Source: Pontibacter indicus
Lineage (GTDB): Bacteria; Bacteroidota; Bacteroidia; Cytophagales; Hymenobacteraceae
Assembly: GCF_900156345.1 (NCBI RefSeq)
Contig: NZ_FTPP01000001.1
Coordinates: forward strand, 1,488,001 to 1,552,000
DNA: 64,000 bases
Direction: 5' to 3'
In this document: piece after piece, positions 45,459 to 55,700 of the stretch
Layout of the letters: every line of letters starts with the position of its first letter
Numbering within the stretch: position 1 is the first letter of the stretch
Notes under the pieces: generated by a model
What the model was told of the DNA's origin: nothing
Databases searched by the model: none
Seen by the model: the letters and a program-made list of their open reading frames with translations, nothing else
Program-made: the position numbers and the translations under genes

Positions 45459-46232
45459 ATGAACGCTATGACAAATAATCAGACAAAGTTGTTCGATGGT
45501 AAGGTAGCACTGGTAACCGGCGGCTCGTCTGGCATCGGCAGGTCAACAGCGCTGCTGTACGCGCGCGAAGGTGCTAAAGTAGTAGTGTCCGACATTCACG
45601 AAGAGTCCGGCATGCAGGTTGTGCAGGAAATTGAGCAACTGGGCAGCCAGGCTATTTTTGTATCGGCCGATGTTTCCAAGCCGGAGGACTGCGAGCGCAT
45701 GGTGCAGCAGGCCGTCGAGAAGTTCGGCCGGCTGGATATCGCCTTCAACAACGCAGGAATAGGCGGCGAGTCCAACGCCATTGGCGACATGAGCATCGAG
45801 GGCTGGGATAAAGTGATCAGCATTAACCTGAGCAGCGTGTTCTACTGCATGCACTTTCAGATACGGCAGATGCTGCAGCAAGGCGGCGGTGCCATTGTCA
45901 ACAACTCCTCCATCCTTGGGCAGGTGGGCTTTGCCAACTCAGCCGCTTACGTGGCCGCCAAGCACGGTGTGGTGGGTCTGACCAAAAACGGGGGCCTGGA
46001 GTATGCTTCCAAAGGTATACGCATCAACGCGGTCGGGCCGGCCTTCATCAAAACTCCTTTACTGTCTGGCATGGGTGAGGAAACGCTGCAGTTCCTGACA
46101 TCCAAGCACCCGATCGGTCGCCTCGGAGCACCGGAAGAAATAGCAGAGCTCGTGATCTGGCTCAGTTCCGACAAGGCTTCTTTCTTATCCGGTGCCTACT
46201 ACGCTGCCGATGGAGCTTACCTGTCGCAGTAA
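45459..46232 (+). CDS. SDR family NAD(P)-dependent oxidoreductase
   Basis: This 257-aa enzyme has a classical short-chain dehydrogenase pattern. The cofactor motif TGGSSGIG is at 20-27, NNAG in the fourth strand, the catalytic Ser region NNSSILG and Tyr164-x3-Lys168 (YVAAK). It is in the glucose-1-dehydrogenase/3-oxoacyl-ACP-reductase-like group; the substrate is not predictable. ATG at 45459. It appears to be a single gene. Confidence 0.92.
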   Translation: MNAMTNNQTKLFDGKVALVTGGSSGIGRSTALLYAREGAKVVVSDIHEESGMQVVQEIEQLGSQAIFVSADVSKPEDCERMVQQAVEKFGRLDIAFNNAGIGGESNAIGDMSIEGWDKVISINLSSVFYCMHFQIRQMLQQGGGAIVNNSSILGQVGFANSAAYVAAKHGVVGLTKNGGLEYASKGIRINAVGPAFIKTPLLSGMGEETLQFLTSKHPIGRLGAPEEIAELVIWLSSDKASFLSGAYYAADGAYLSQ

Positions 46233-46353
46233 ACGCCCGTACTACTTACAGAATACCAGCTGCTTCCATAATTCAGATACTCACCTTGTATTGGAATTAT
46301 AACGGTCCGCGCGGGCTTTTCGCACCCGTGCAGGTATAGAACGTCAAGCAAAC

Positions 46354-49146
46354 ATGCGTGTAACAGAACAGAGAAGTCCACAAAATACAACCCTATCACC
46401 AGACAAAGTCCGGGACTGGCACAGCCTGGAGGCGCAGGAGGCGCTCGAACTGCTTCAGGTCGATCAGAAAAAAGGATTAACGAACGAAGAAGCCGGTAGG
46501 CGACAGGAAGCGTATGGCCGCAACGTGATGACGCCGAAAAAACAGCAGAGTGCCCTCGTGCTGTTCCTGCTGCAGTTTCACCAGCCCCTCATCTACATCC
46601 TGCTGGTGGCTGCCCTTGTTTCGGTGCTGCTCGGTGAGTACATCGATGCGAGCGTTATTTTCGGGGTTGTCCTGATCAACTCCATCATCGGCTACATACA
46701 GGAATCCAAAGCACTGGCCGCTATCGACGCCCTCTCCAAAAGCATGTCGGCCAAAGCCACCGTGCTCCGCGAGGGCCGCAAGCAACAGATCGACGCCTCG
46801 GAGCTAGTGCCCGGCGACATCGTGCTGCTGCAGTCCGGCGACAAGTTTCCGGCTGATGTGCGTCTGGTGCAGGCCCGCGACCTGAAAGTGGACGAATCGG
46901 CGCTGACCGGCGAGTCGGTGGCGGTGGAGAAGCACCCGGACCCTGTGGCCGCCGACGAAATGCTGGGCGACCGCTTTTCGATGGGCTTCGCCTCCACCGT
47001 CGTGACCTACGGGCAGGCGACCGGCCTGGTGGTGGCCACCGGCGACAAAACCGAGGTGGGCAAAATTCAGGAGTCCATCTCGGGTGCGCAGGATTTGGAC
47101 ACTCCGCTCACCATTAAAATAAAAGAGTTCAGCCGCCTGCTCCTGTGGGTGATTCTGGCGCTTTCGGCCGCCGTTTTCCTGGTAGAGTACCTGCGCGGCG
47201 CCGACCCGGCTGACACCTTTATGCTGGCAGTCGCCCTGGCGGTGGGCGCCATACCCGAGGGGCTGCCTGTGGCAGTCACCATCATGCTGGCCCTGGGCGT
47301 GTCGAAGATGGCCAAACGCCGCGCCATCATCCGCAGATTGGTGGCCGTCGAGACCCTGGGCAGCACCAACGTCATCTGCTCCGACAAAACCGGAACGCTC
47401 ACCGAAAACCAGATGACCGTGCAGCAAATCCTGGCCGGCGGCGAGACCTATACGGTTACCGGGCTGGGTTACCGGCCGGAGGGTAAAATTCAGCAACAGG
47501 AAACACAGACTGATCTGAGCAGCAACCAAGCGCTGGCGCAGTGCCTGAAAGCTGGCGCCCTGTGCAACGACAGTGCACTGAAGGAGAAAGACGGACAGTG
47601 GTTGATCGAAGGCGACCCTACCGAGGGAGCGCTGGAAGTGGCTGCCCGCAAGGCCGGACTCGAACGGCGAAACCTGGAGGAAGCACAACCCCGCCAGGAC
47701 ACCATTCCCTTTGAGTCGGAGTACCAGTACATGGCCACGCTGCACGCGGGCGAAAGACCAGTCATTTACCTCAAAGGCTCCGTAGAAGCGGTGCTGGACC
47801 GCAGCAACAAGGCCCTCTTGCCCAACGGTGAACTGGGCGAACTCGACAAAGCGCACATTGAAAAACAGGTCGAGCAAATGGCCGGCGCAGGTTTGCGCGT
47901 ACTAGCCTTCGCCATGCTGGATTCTGCTGAGGGGCAGACGCAGATCGACCACGAGCACACCAAATCCGACCTCGTTTTCCTGGGCCTGCAAGGGATGATA
48001 GACCCGCCCCGCAAAGAGGCGATGGAGGCTGTGGCTCTGTGCCAGCGTGCAGGTATAGACGTGAAAATGATCACCGGCGACCATGCCGTGACAGCCGCTG
48101 CCATTGCCAGCCAGATAGGTCTGCAGGGGCGCCAGGAAAACGGGCAGTTGGTGGCCGTGACGGGCAAGCAGCTGCAGCAGATCGGTGACCAGGAATTGCC
48201 CGACTTGGTGGAGAAAACCGCTGTGTTTGCCCGTGTGGCACCGGAGCAGAAACTGCGATTGGTCAAAGCCCTGCAGTCACGCGACCGGGTGGTGGCCATG
48301 ACGGGCGACGGCGTGAACGACGGCCCGGCCCTGAAGCAGGCCAACATCGGCATCGCCATGGGTATTACCGGAACAGACGTGGCCAAAGACGCCTCGGACA
48401 TGGTGCTCACCGATGATAACTTCTCGTCGATAGAAGGCGCTGTGGAGGAAGGCCGGGGCGTGTTCGACAACCTCACTAAGTTCATTGTCTGGACGCTGCC
48501 CACCAACCTGGGCGAGGCGCTGGTGGTGTTGCTGGCGGTGGCGCTCAGTTCCCAGCTACCCATTAAGCCCGTGCAGCTGCTCTGGATCAACATGACCACG
48601 TCGGTGCTGCTCGGACTTACGCTCGTGTTCGAGCCCAAGGAGCCCGGCATCATGGATCGTCCCCCGCGTGCTTCCAACCAACCACTGCTCACCCCCAAAC
48701 TGATCATGCGCACGCTGCTAGTGGGTGTGCTGATGCTGATAGCCGCCTACGGCCTGTTTCTGTACGAGCTGAACCAGAGCGCCACGCTCGTGGAGGCGCA
48801 GACTGTTGTGACGACGGTGTTTGTGGTGGTGGAATCGTACTACCTGCTCAACTGCCGGTCGCTGGTGCGACCAGTCGGGCAGATCGGCTGGTTCTCGAAT
48901 ATGTGGGTGTACTACGGCATTGGGATCATGTTCCTGGCGCAGGCCCTCTTCATCTACACCCCGTTCATGAACATGCTCTTCGGCTCCAGTCCGCTGGACG
49001 CCATGCAGGTGCTGCGCATTTTTGGAGCAGGCGCCGTCGTGTTCACGATCGTATCGGTTGAAAAGCAGATCCGCTTCCGGCTGGGCAACAAAAGACGAGC
49101 TGCCGCTCAACGCAAAAAACAGCTTAGGGAGGGTGAGGCGCAGTGA
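46354..49146 (+). CDS. Cation-transporting P-type ATPase (type II)
   Basis: This 930-aa protein has the type-II P-ATPase layout: an N-terminal cation-ATPase domain, an actuator with LTGESVAVEK, a PEGL motif in helix 4 (AVGAIPEGLPVAV), the phosphorylation site SDKTGTLTENQ with Asp344, an ATP-binding loop, and the hinge MTGDGVNDGPALKQANIGIAMG. C-terminal helices follow. The PEGL motif and overall sequence favour Ca2+, Mn2+ or Na+/K+-type substrates. The following hydrolase gene overlaps its stop codon by 4 bp. Confidence 0.93.
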   Translation: MRVTEQRSPQNTTLSPDKVRDWHSLEAQEALELLQVDQKKGLTNEEAGRRQEAYGRNVMTPKKQQSALVLFLLQFHQPLIYILLVAALVSVLLGEYIDASVIFGVVLINSIIGYIQESKALAAIDALSKSMSAKATVLREGRKQQIDASELVPGDIVLLQSGDKFPADVRLVQARDLKVDESALTGESVAVEKHPDPVAADEMLGDRFSMGFASTVVTYGQATGLVVATGDKTEVGKIQESISGAQDLDTPLTIKIKEFSRLLLWVILALSAAVFLVEYLRGADPADTFMLAVALAVGAIPEGLPVAVTIMLALGVSKMAKRRAIIRRLVAVETLGSTNVICSDKTGTLTENQMTVQQILAGGETYTVTGLGYRPEGKIQQQETQTDLSSNQALAQCLKAGALCNDSALKEKDGQWLIEGDPTEGALEVAARKAGLERRNLEEAQPRQDTIPFESEYQYMATLHAGERPVIYLKGSVEAVLDRSNKALLPNGELGELDKAHIEKQVEQMAGAGLRVLAFAMLDSAEGQTQIDHEHTKSDLVFLGLQGMIDPPRKEAMEAVALCQRAGIDVKMITGDHAVTAAAIASQIGLQGRQENGQLVAVTGKQLQQIGDQELPDLVEKTAVFARVAPEQKLRLVKALQSRDRVVAMTGDGVNDGPALKQANIGIAMGITGTDVAKDASDMVLTDDNFSSIEGAVEEGRGVFDNLTKFIVWTLPTNLGEALVVLLAVALSSQLPIKPVQLLWINMTTSVLLGLTLVFEPKEPGIMDRPPRASNQPLLTPKLIMRTLLVGVLMLIAAYGLFLYELNQSATLVEAQTVVTTVFVVVESYYLLNCRSLVRPVGQIGWFSNMWVYYGIGIMFLAQALFIYTPFMNMLFGSSPLDAMQVLRIFGAGAVVFTIVSVEKQIRFRLGNKRRAAAQRKKQLREGEAQ

Positions 49147-49958
49147 AAGGGCTGCTCGGGGCCTTGGCTTTACTTTGTATCGTATATCTGGTAATGATGG
49201 GATTCCTTTCGTTTCAGCAGGAAAAGCTGATCTTCTTTCCGGAGAAATTGCCAGCGGACTATGTATTTCGCTTCAATCGGGAGGTGGAGGAGATCGCTAT
49301 ACCTGCGCCGGATGGGGTGTTGCTGCATGGCCTGCTCTTCAAGGCCGACGAGTCGAAGGGGCTGGTGTTTTACATGCATGGCAACGCGGGTTCGGTGGCC
49401 AGCTGGGGCTGGGTGCACGAGGCCTATACCGCGCTGGGCTACGATGTGTTCGTGCTCGACTACCGCGGTTACGGCAAAAGCCAGGGTGAGATCAGCAGCG
49501 AAAAGCAGTTTTACGACGATACCGAAGTAGCTTTCCGGGAAGTGGCCGGCAGGTATAGCGGGAGGCCTATTTTGGTGGTCGGCTACTCTATCGGCACGGC
49601 GGCAGCGGCGCGGCTGTCGGCCCAGCATTCGCCCACATTGCTCGTGTTGCAAGCCCCCTACTACAGCCTCCCGGATCTGATGCACAGCCTCTACCCCATC
49701 GTGCCGGGCTTCCTGCTGCGCTACAAATTCGAGACCTATACCTTTGTGGCGCAAACCAGGTCGCCCATCGTCATCTTTCACGGCGAGCAGGACGAGATCA
49801 TCTACCCGGGCTCCTCAGAAAAACTGAAAGCACACCTAAAACCGACAGATCGCGTTATTCTACTCCAGGGCCAGGGCCACAACGGCATGAACGAGGATCC
49901 GGCATACCGGCGCGAACTGGAAAAGGTGTTTGACAGCCTGCCGCCTGCAAAGCCCTGA
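49143..49958 (+). CDS. Membrane-anchored alpha/beta hydrolase (ABHD13/17-like)
   Basis: This 271-aa protein starts with GTG at 49143, which overlaps the ATPase stop (GTGA). An N-terminal transmembrane helix (about 3-22) is followed by FQQEKLIFFPEKL, a usual motif of this group. Catalytic features are HGNAGS (oxyanion hole), GYSIGT with nucleophile Ser149, an acid in GEQDEIIYP and His in GQGHNGM. Substrates are unknown. Translational coupling suggests joint expression with the ATPase. Two dispersed 10-mers lie in the gene (49296 and 49550). Confidence 0.88.
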   Translation: MKGLLGALALLCIVYLVMMGFLSFQQEKLIFFPEKLPADYVFRFNREVEEIAIPAPDGVLLHGLLFKADESKGLVFYMHGNAGSVASWGWVHEAYTALGYDVFVLDYRGYGKSQGEISSEKQFYDDTEVAFREVAGRYSGRPILVVGYSIGTAAAARLSAQHSPTLLVLQAPYYSLPDLMHSLYPIVPGFLLRYKFETYTFVAQTRSPIVIFHGEQDEIIYPGSSEKLKAHLKPTDRVILLQGQGHNGMNEDPAYRRELEKVFDSLPPAKP

Positions 49959-49990
49959 AACAATATCTGACGGAGATCATCATAAGTAAT

Positions 49991-50013
49991 GCTATACCTA
50001 AGTCAGGTATAGC
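49991..50013. repeat. Inverted pair of the dispersed motif
   Basis: GCTATACCT and AGGTATAGC form 9-bp arms with a 5-base loop (AAGTC), 33 bp after the hydrolase gene. No U-tract follows, so it is a weak terminator at best. It is one of four such pairs in the window. Confidence 0.88.
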
Positions 50014-50056
50014 AACCGTACAAAACCAGAGAAAACACAGAACTAAAGAAGAAAGC

Positions 50057-50518
50057 ATGGAAGGCGTTTTTAACACCACAGGTCGCATGAATGTACCTGA
50101 CTCCTATACCTACACTCCGCAAAACGAACAGGAAGCCTGGATCGCCATTATGCACGCCTGCGTGGCCGTGGACGATGACGTAGCCGACGCAGAACTGGAT
50201 GAAATGGCGCAGACCCTGGCCGACCGGCCGCTCTTTGAAGGGCACGACATCATGGCCTACACCCGGCGTGTATTTTATGCGCACGTACAGCTGGGCAGCA
50301 AAATACTGATCGATAACTCCGTGGATCTGATTGCGGAAGAAAGTCGTCCCGCTCTCTTTGCCCATACCATCCAACTGGTGCTGTCGGACTGCGTGGTGAC
50401 CGAAAAAGAGGAGGAACTGATACAGTACCTTCACTCCGCCCTGGACATGGATGAAAAGGAAGCGCAGGCGATTGTCCGGGATATCCTGATCCGCAACGAA
50501 GGCAGGAAGCACGAGTAA
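50057..50518 (+). CDS. TerB-like domain protein
   Basis: This 153-aa cytoplasmic protein looks like an all-helical TerB-like domain. The acidic motif AVDDDVADAELDEM and a second DCVVTEKEEELIQYLHSALDMDEKEAQAIV match the usual TerB metal-binding repeats. The N-terminal 20 residues are variable. TerB proteins bind Ca2+ and are linked to tellurite resistance or membrane stress. No ter genes are nearby. Start ATG at 50057. Confidence 0.65.
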   Translation: MEGVFNTTGRMNVPDSYTYTPQNEQEAWIAIMHACVAVDDDVADAELDEMAQTLADRPLFEGHDIMAYTRRVFYAHVQLGSKILIDNSVDLIAEESRPALFAHTIQLVLSDCVVTEKEEELIQYLHSALDMDEKEAQAIVRDILIRNEGRKHE

Positions 50519-50559
50519 AGAAGTGGCGAAGAGGAGGGTTTTTAAAGCAATCTTTTAAC

Positions 50560-50567
50560 TAGTTTTG
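50560..50567 (+). promoter_or_regulatory. Candidate -7 element TAGTTTTG
   Basis: TAGTTTTG fits the TAnnTTTG consensus 18 bases before the ATG of the TPR gene. A clear -33 TTG is not evident, only T-rich sequence around 50539. Confidence 0.5.
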
Positions 50568-50585
50568 TGCACTAAACCTCTGTGC

Positions 50586-51704
50586 ATGACTAGAATTCTA
50601 CTCTCCCTCCTCTTTCTTTTTTCCGCTTTGCAGGCCAGCGCCCAGGACCCAGGTCCCTCTGCGCTTACCTTAGCCGACCAGCACCTCGACGCCGGCCGCT
50701 ACCAGGAGGCAGTGGCAGCCTATACCATCGCGATCAAAGGCGACAGTTTTACCTTCGAGCCTTTTTACAACCGGGGGCTCGCCTACTTAAAGCTTAAGAA
50801 CTACCAGGCCGCACTCACCGACCTGGACCGGGCCCTGCTGCTGAACGCAGGCAACAAGGATGCCTTCAGCAACAGGGCACTCGTAAAAGTACACCTGAAA
50901 GACATGGAAGGCGCACAGTACGATTACAACAAGGCTATCAGCATCGCCCCCAAGGATGCCGACCTGTACTACCAATCAGCCCTGGCCCTGCTCCTCGACC
51001 ACAAAACCGCCCCTGCCCGGCAGCACCTCTTGAAAAGCATAGAACTGGCACCTTCCGCCCCCGCCTATCTGGAACTAGGCAAGCTGAGCGACGCTTCCGG
51101 GAATTTTGAAGCAGCCAAACGCCACTTCGATAAAGCCATTGAACTGGACGGCAAGCTAGGTGAAGCACACCTCCACCGGGGAACAGTGCAGGAGCAGTTG
51201 GGCGAGCATATGGCGGCCGAGGCAGACTACAGCACCACCATCAAACTGGATCCGGCGCACGCGGACGCGTACTTTAACCGGGCAATCCTGAGGTATATGC
51301 GTGAGAACACTTCAGGCGCCATTCAGGATCTTACCAAAGTGATTGCCCTCGACAAGGGCCGCGCCGAAGCCTACGCCAACCGTGCCACGGCCTATGCCAA
51401 AACTGGACAGACACAGGAAGCCCTGGCAGACTATACCAAAGCGATCAGCCTCGACAGCAAAAATGCCGAGTTCTATACCAAACGAGGGGAACTGAAGATC
51501 AAACTGAAAGACTACGCCGGCGGTGAAAAGGACTTCACCCGAGCCCTGAGTCTGGATGCCAAATCACCTGCTGCCTACCTGGGGCGCGGCTATTGCTACA
51601 TGGCCCTGAAGCAAACGGCCAAAGCTTGTACCGACCTCACCAAAGCCCACCAACTGGGCAACCGCAACGCCATGGACCTGCTCAAGTACAACAAGTGCAA
51701 TTAA
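50586..51704 (+). CDS. Secreted tetratricopeptide repeat protein
   Basis: This 372-aa protein starts at the ATG at 50586 (MTRILLSLLF); an in-frame start at 50565 is less likely. A signal peptide of about 20 residues ends ASA. About nine consecutive TPR units follow, such as AEAYANRATAYAKTGQTQEALADYTKAISLD, one every 34 residues. It should be a periplasmic or outer-membrane-associated scaffold. No catalytic domain is seen. The gene ends with a motif core at 51704-51711. Confidence 0.88.
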   Translation: MTRILLSLLFLFSALQASAQDPGPSALTLADQHLDAGRYQEAVAAYTIAIKGDSFTFEPFYNRGLAYLKLKNYQAALTDLDRALLLNAGNKDAFSNRALVKVHLKDMEGAQYDYNKAISIAPKDADLYYQSALALLLDHKTAPARQHLLKSIELAPSAPAYLELGKLSDASGNFEAAKRHFDKAIELDGKLGEAHLHRGTVQEQLGEHMAAEADYSTTIKLDPAHADAYFNRAILRYMRENTSGAIQDLTKVIALDKGRAEAYANRATAYAKTGQTQEALADYTKAISLDSKNAEFYTKRGELKIKLKDYAGGEKDFTRALSLDAKSPAAYLGRGYCYMALKQTAKACTDLTKAHQLGNRNAMDLLKYNKCN

Positions 51705-51732
51705 GGTATAGCTAAACAGGGAAGACAAACAT

Positions 51733-52194
51733 TCAAGGTGCTTCCGGCTCGTCCTCAAGCTTTTTTAAACTTACTGAATTGATGCAATAGCGCAGGCCGG
51801 CAGGCTCAGGTCCGTCGTGGAAAACATGGCCCAGGTGGCTGCCGCACACATTGCACAAGGCTTCTATGCGCTGCATGTGGTGGCTGTCGTCGAAGGCATA
51901 GCGGATGGCGCCCCGGCTGGCGGGTTGCGTGAAACTGGGCCAGCCGGAAATGGCGTGGTACTTCTCTGTTGCGTTAAACAGCACCTGCCCACAGGCCGCA
52001 CAGGTATAGGTGCCTGGTTCATAACTACGACAGTAGGCATTGCGGTAGGGCGGCTCCGTTCCTTTCTCACGAAGCACGGCATATTGCGTGGGTGTCAGCA
52101 CTCGCCTCCACTCACTTTCCGTTTTCTCAATTCTATAAGATGGCTCCGGGTTACTGTATTTGGCGTAGTAGATGATGTCTTTCCAGCGTAGCAT
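51733..52194 (-). CDS. msrB: Peptide-methionine (R)-S-oxide reductase
   Basis: This 153-aa enzyme is a clear MsrB, which reduces methionine-R-sulfoxide in proteins. The zinc cysteines are 65 and 68 (CAAC) and 114 and 117 (CNVC). GWPSF is at 84-88, HLGHVF at 120-125, and the catalytic Cys137 is in LRYCINSVSL. There is no signal peptide, so it is cytosolic. Resolving cysteine may be Cys55 (NAYCRS), as in many MsrB enzymes. It is next to a DoxX gene on the same strand. Confidence 0.95.
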   Translation of the reverse strand: MLRWKDIIYYAKYSNPEPSYRIEKTESEWRRVLTPTQYAVLREKGTEPPYRNAYCRSYEPGTYTCAACGQVLFNATEKYHAISGWPSFTQPASRGAIRYAFDDSHHMQRIEALCNVCGSHLGHVFHDGPEPAGLRYCINSVSLKKLEDEPEAP

Positions 52195-52217
52195 AGCGGT
52201 TTATACGCAGCCTTCTT

Positions 52218-52236
52218 TATACCTGTCAGGTATAGC
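52218..52236. repeat. Inverted pair of the dispersed motif at the doxX stop
   Basis: TATACCTG and CAGGTATA are separated by one base. The exact 10-mer CAGGTATAGC (52227-52236) overlaps the last codons and the TGA stop of the doxX-like gene. The hairpin would end at the gene boundary. Confidence 0.85.
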
Positions 52237-52651
52237 TGGTACGTGTACCATCTTCCCGCCTCACGCCTCTGCCCATCGCGGCATCCACGCTCCAGATGCC
52301 CGAGCCTCGTGAAGCCATGTACAGAAACAGAAAGCAGTAGAGCAATGCCAGTTCACCTTTGTTGAGCAGGGGGTTCCAGTGCTCGGGAAAGTGCGCCATG
52401 AAGAAGGCCACCAGCATCTGAATAGCGGCAATGAAGGCGGCCCAGCCTGTCAGGAAGCCGAATGCGATCATTAATCCGCCAACCAGTTCCACGATACCTG
52501 CCAGCCCCATCAGCGAGGCGATCTCTACCGTGCTGCCGTTGCCGGGCCAGCCGAAGAGCTTTTGGGTGCCGTGCATGGCGAACATCAAGCCGGCCACGAT
52601 GCGCAGGATGGCATACAGTTGCGGACTGTAAGGTCCCAGAAATCTTTCCAT
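52226..52651 (-). CDS. DoxX family membrane protein
   Basis: This 141-aa protein has four transmembrane helices and the DoxX pattern: LRIVAGLMFAMHGTQKLFGW, GIVELVGGLMIAFGFLTGWAAF and AYLL-type helices. DoxX proteins are inner-membrane proteins linked to redox or sulfur metabolism in some species, but the role here is open. Start ATG at 52651. It lies upstream of msrB with a 31-bp gap, so both could be in one transcript. Confidence 0.88.
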   Translation of the reverse strand: MERFLGPYSPQLYAILRIVAGLMFAMHGTQKLFGWPGNGSTVEIASLMGLAGIVELVGGLMIAFGFLTGWAAFIAAIQMLVAFFMAHFPEHWNPLLNKGELALLYCFLFLYMASRGSGIWSVDAAMGRGVRREDGTRTSYT

Positions 52652-52799
52652 AGTTTTAGCTTTTACACCTGTTTAGTTACCAGGCTATTATACAAGCACT
52701 TACATACGGAAATAACGATTTTTAGGTGATCCTGTTGAACGAATCCAATACAGCTGACAACTGTGCGGGAAGTTAAATGGAATAAGTATGGCAGCGAAG

Positions 52800-55700
52800 C
52801 TACTCTATTTTGCTGAAGGCCGTGTCGATCTCGTACTGCTCCAGCACTTCCAGGAACTCGTTGCGGAGCACAAGGGAGATGTCTTCCCGCTCCTGCCGGT
52901 TACTAAGCTTCACCTTGTATTTATCCTGGTCACGCACCAGCATCAGGTGTTGCTTGCTCTGGCTTTCCTTTAGTGACAGTGTGTCCTGCTGGATCTGCTC
53001 GATACGCTTCTGGTTGTTACCGAAAAGGATGTTGAAGATGTTGATGTCCATGCTCAGGCGGGCATCTCCCTGCATGGTATAGGAGCCCCTCAGGTCGAAG
53101 GAGGACAGGTTGTTGTTCATGCTGAACCCAGGCGCGACAAACTTGTTCTTGTACAGCACAAAATCGGCCGCCACATCTTCGAAAAACAGGTGCCCGGTTC
53201 GCTCTTTCCGGATGAAGCCCAACGCTTCCTGAATTGGCTTGATGTCGATCAGTTCCATACCCCGGAAAGCGGCGCTGCTGTAGGCCACCGTGCGGTCGAA
53301 ACTCGGCGTAAAGGTCCCGTCCAGTTTGGTGTACACGGTCAGGTTGCAGTCTGCCTTTCCCTTAATGTTCTGGCTGCCCAGCATGTCCAGTTCCATCTGC
53401 TCGGCCACGGCAAACAACTGCTCCAGATCCACGTCCTGTACCTGCGCCTTCAGCCGCACGGGTATGGTGTCGGAGGGCTCGTTCAGGTACATCATGCCAT
53501 GCGAGAAAATCTTGCCCCCGAAGGCTTCCAGGTATAGCTTGTCGAGCTGTGCCTGGTCCCGGTCCATGCGGGCTTTGATGGCTAGGTTGCTGCCTTTCAG
53601 GTACTCGTACTTCAGTTCCTGCGCTTCCACATACAAGCCCAGGTCGTATACCTTCTCCCGCAGTTTTGTGCTCATCGCATTTTCATCTTCCTGCCCCGGC
53701 TGATCCTGCGGTTGGTCGGCGGGCAGCAGTGTTTTCAGGGCTGCGAAATTCTGCATGAATGCCTGCAGGTCCAGAAAATCATATTGCAGGTGCACGTCCA
53801 GGTAAGGACGCGTTAGTTTGGAGCTGATCAGGTAGAAGCCGCCGTACGCAGAGGCAGACCCGCCTTTAGAAGTCTTGAAGCGCATTTCCTTCATGGCTAC
53901 GTGGCTTTTGTTCTTGTTCAGGCGCACAGACAGGTGCTGCAGGTCTTCTGCTCCGGGCAGGTCGATGTGTTTCACGCGCAGCAACAGGTTTACCTGCTGT
54001 AGCGGCATCAGAAACTCCATCCCTCCTTCTCGATCACTTTCTGCAGTCTTGCCACCTCCCGCCGAGCCGGCAATGGCGTTCACTTGCTGCATACTGGTCA
54101 GGTCGAGCGTGTCCATCTGCGCCGCCAGTTCGATGTCGGCCGTGTGCAGTTTTCGGTTGTCGTTCGGGGCCGTCACGTTTCCTGTCACCGTGATTCCCTG
54201 AGAGTTTAGGCCGATGTCGGAGAGCGTGAGGCGCCTGCCGTCGCTCTTGAGCCTGGCGCGCATGTTGTGCACGTGTGCCGTCTCCAGGTTGAGTTGCTGA
54301 CACGCCAGCCGCATGTTGAGCCTCAGAAAATCCGGCAAGATGGTAGTGGTAGCGACTGCTTTGTTTGCCGGTGCCGACTGCGTGTTAGTAGGTTTCGTAA
54401 CAGGTTTCAGCCAGGCTGTGTTTACCTGTTTTAGTTTCACGGCGCCTCTCACGGTCACGGTGCTTTGCTGTCCCATCAGGTAGTTCATCACATCCCGTAC
54501 TGACCCCTCCACCGAAAAAGGTTTCCCGCCTACTTTGCCTCCCATACCTTGCAGACTCAGTGTGTTGCCGGCCAGCTTCGCCTCGCCGTTCAGGTCGGTG
54601 AGGGGCACGGTGAGTTTTGCCGGCTGAAAACCAACCTCCTGCAGTCGGATAAAGCCCTGCCACTGCAGGTCCTGCTCCCGCACCAGGTCAGGTCCGGCGT
54701 GCAGGTTTCCTTTGATGGTGACGTCGCCGGCCAGCGTACCGCGCGGCAGCGAGAGGTAATCCGGGGGCATAACCTTCGCCAGGCTGTCCAGGGTATAGCT
54801 TCCGCTGATGCGGGCATCCACAAAAGGCTTGGTAAAGTCTGTGATCATGGCCTTGAGCTTCAGGCTATCCTGACCGGTGCGTACGGAGGCGTGATGCAAC
54901 GCAAAAGTGCTCGACTCCGGTGCGTGCTTCGGTCCGTTGTCCAGCAGTCCGGCAATCTGTATGTGCGAGAGCGTGATGCGGGTGGTGGGCCAGTGCAGTC
55001 TGCCATCCTGCAAGGCAAAGTGCAGCTTGTTTCGGGGGCGCGTGGTTGGGCCGGAGTGACCGGCGATGTGGTAGTGCAGTTGCACACGGCCATCGCTCTG
55101 CACCTGCCTGAGCAGCGGGATGGAGCGGACCGAACTCATTTGGTTCAGCAGAAAAAAGAACGGCTGCTCTCCCTTAAAATGCAGATCGAGTTCGGAGCCC
55201 GGGCCGTCGGACGTTTTCTGGTGCGTGCCCGAGATCAGCACCTCATTTTCGTTCAGGATGGCTTTGCTGTCCTCAATTCTGCCCAGCTTTTTGTCCAGGT
55301 TATAGGTATAGCGCGCGTCGGCCGTAAAGGCTCTGTCCTCAAAAAGGCGCAGGTCGCGGCTGCTGATGTAATCGATCTTCCCCTCCAGCTTGCCTTTTAT
55401 TTTCAGGGTCCTGTCCATCAGTTCCGCCGCCAACTCCGAGTCGAGCAGTTGCAGCGAGAAAGCGCTCTCCTTATAGTGGTTCTCGCTCAGAAATTGGGCT
55501 TTTCGGATCCTGACTTGTGGAATGTTCAGGGTAAAATCACCAGCGTCGTCGTCCTGCTTGCCGCCTTTACCAAAGGTGAGGCTGCGCTTATGGCCGGTGG
55601 AGTCTACGTGTTGATGGATCGTGAGGCCGTCGAGGTATACCTTGCTGATGCGGAGCCGGCCATACGGCCACTGCAAAACCGGCACCAGCACCTCGGTGTG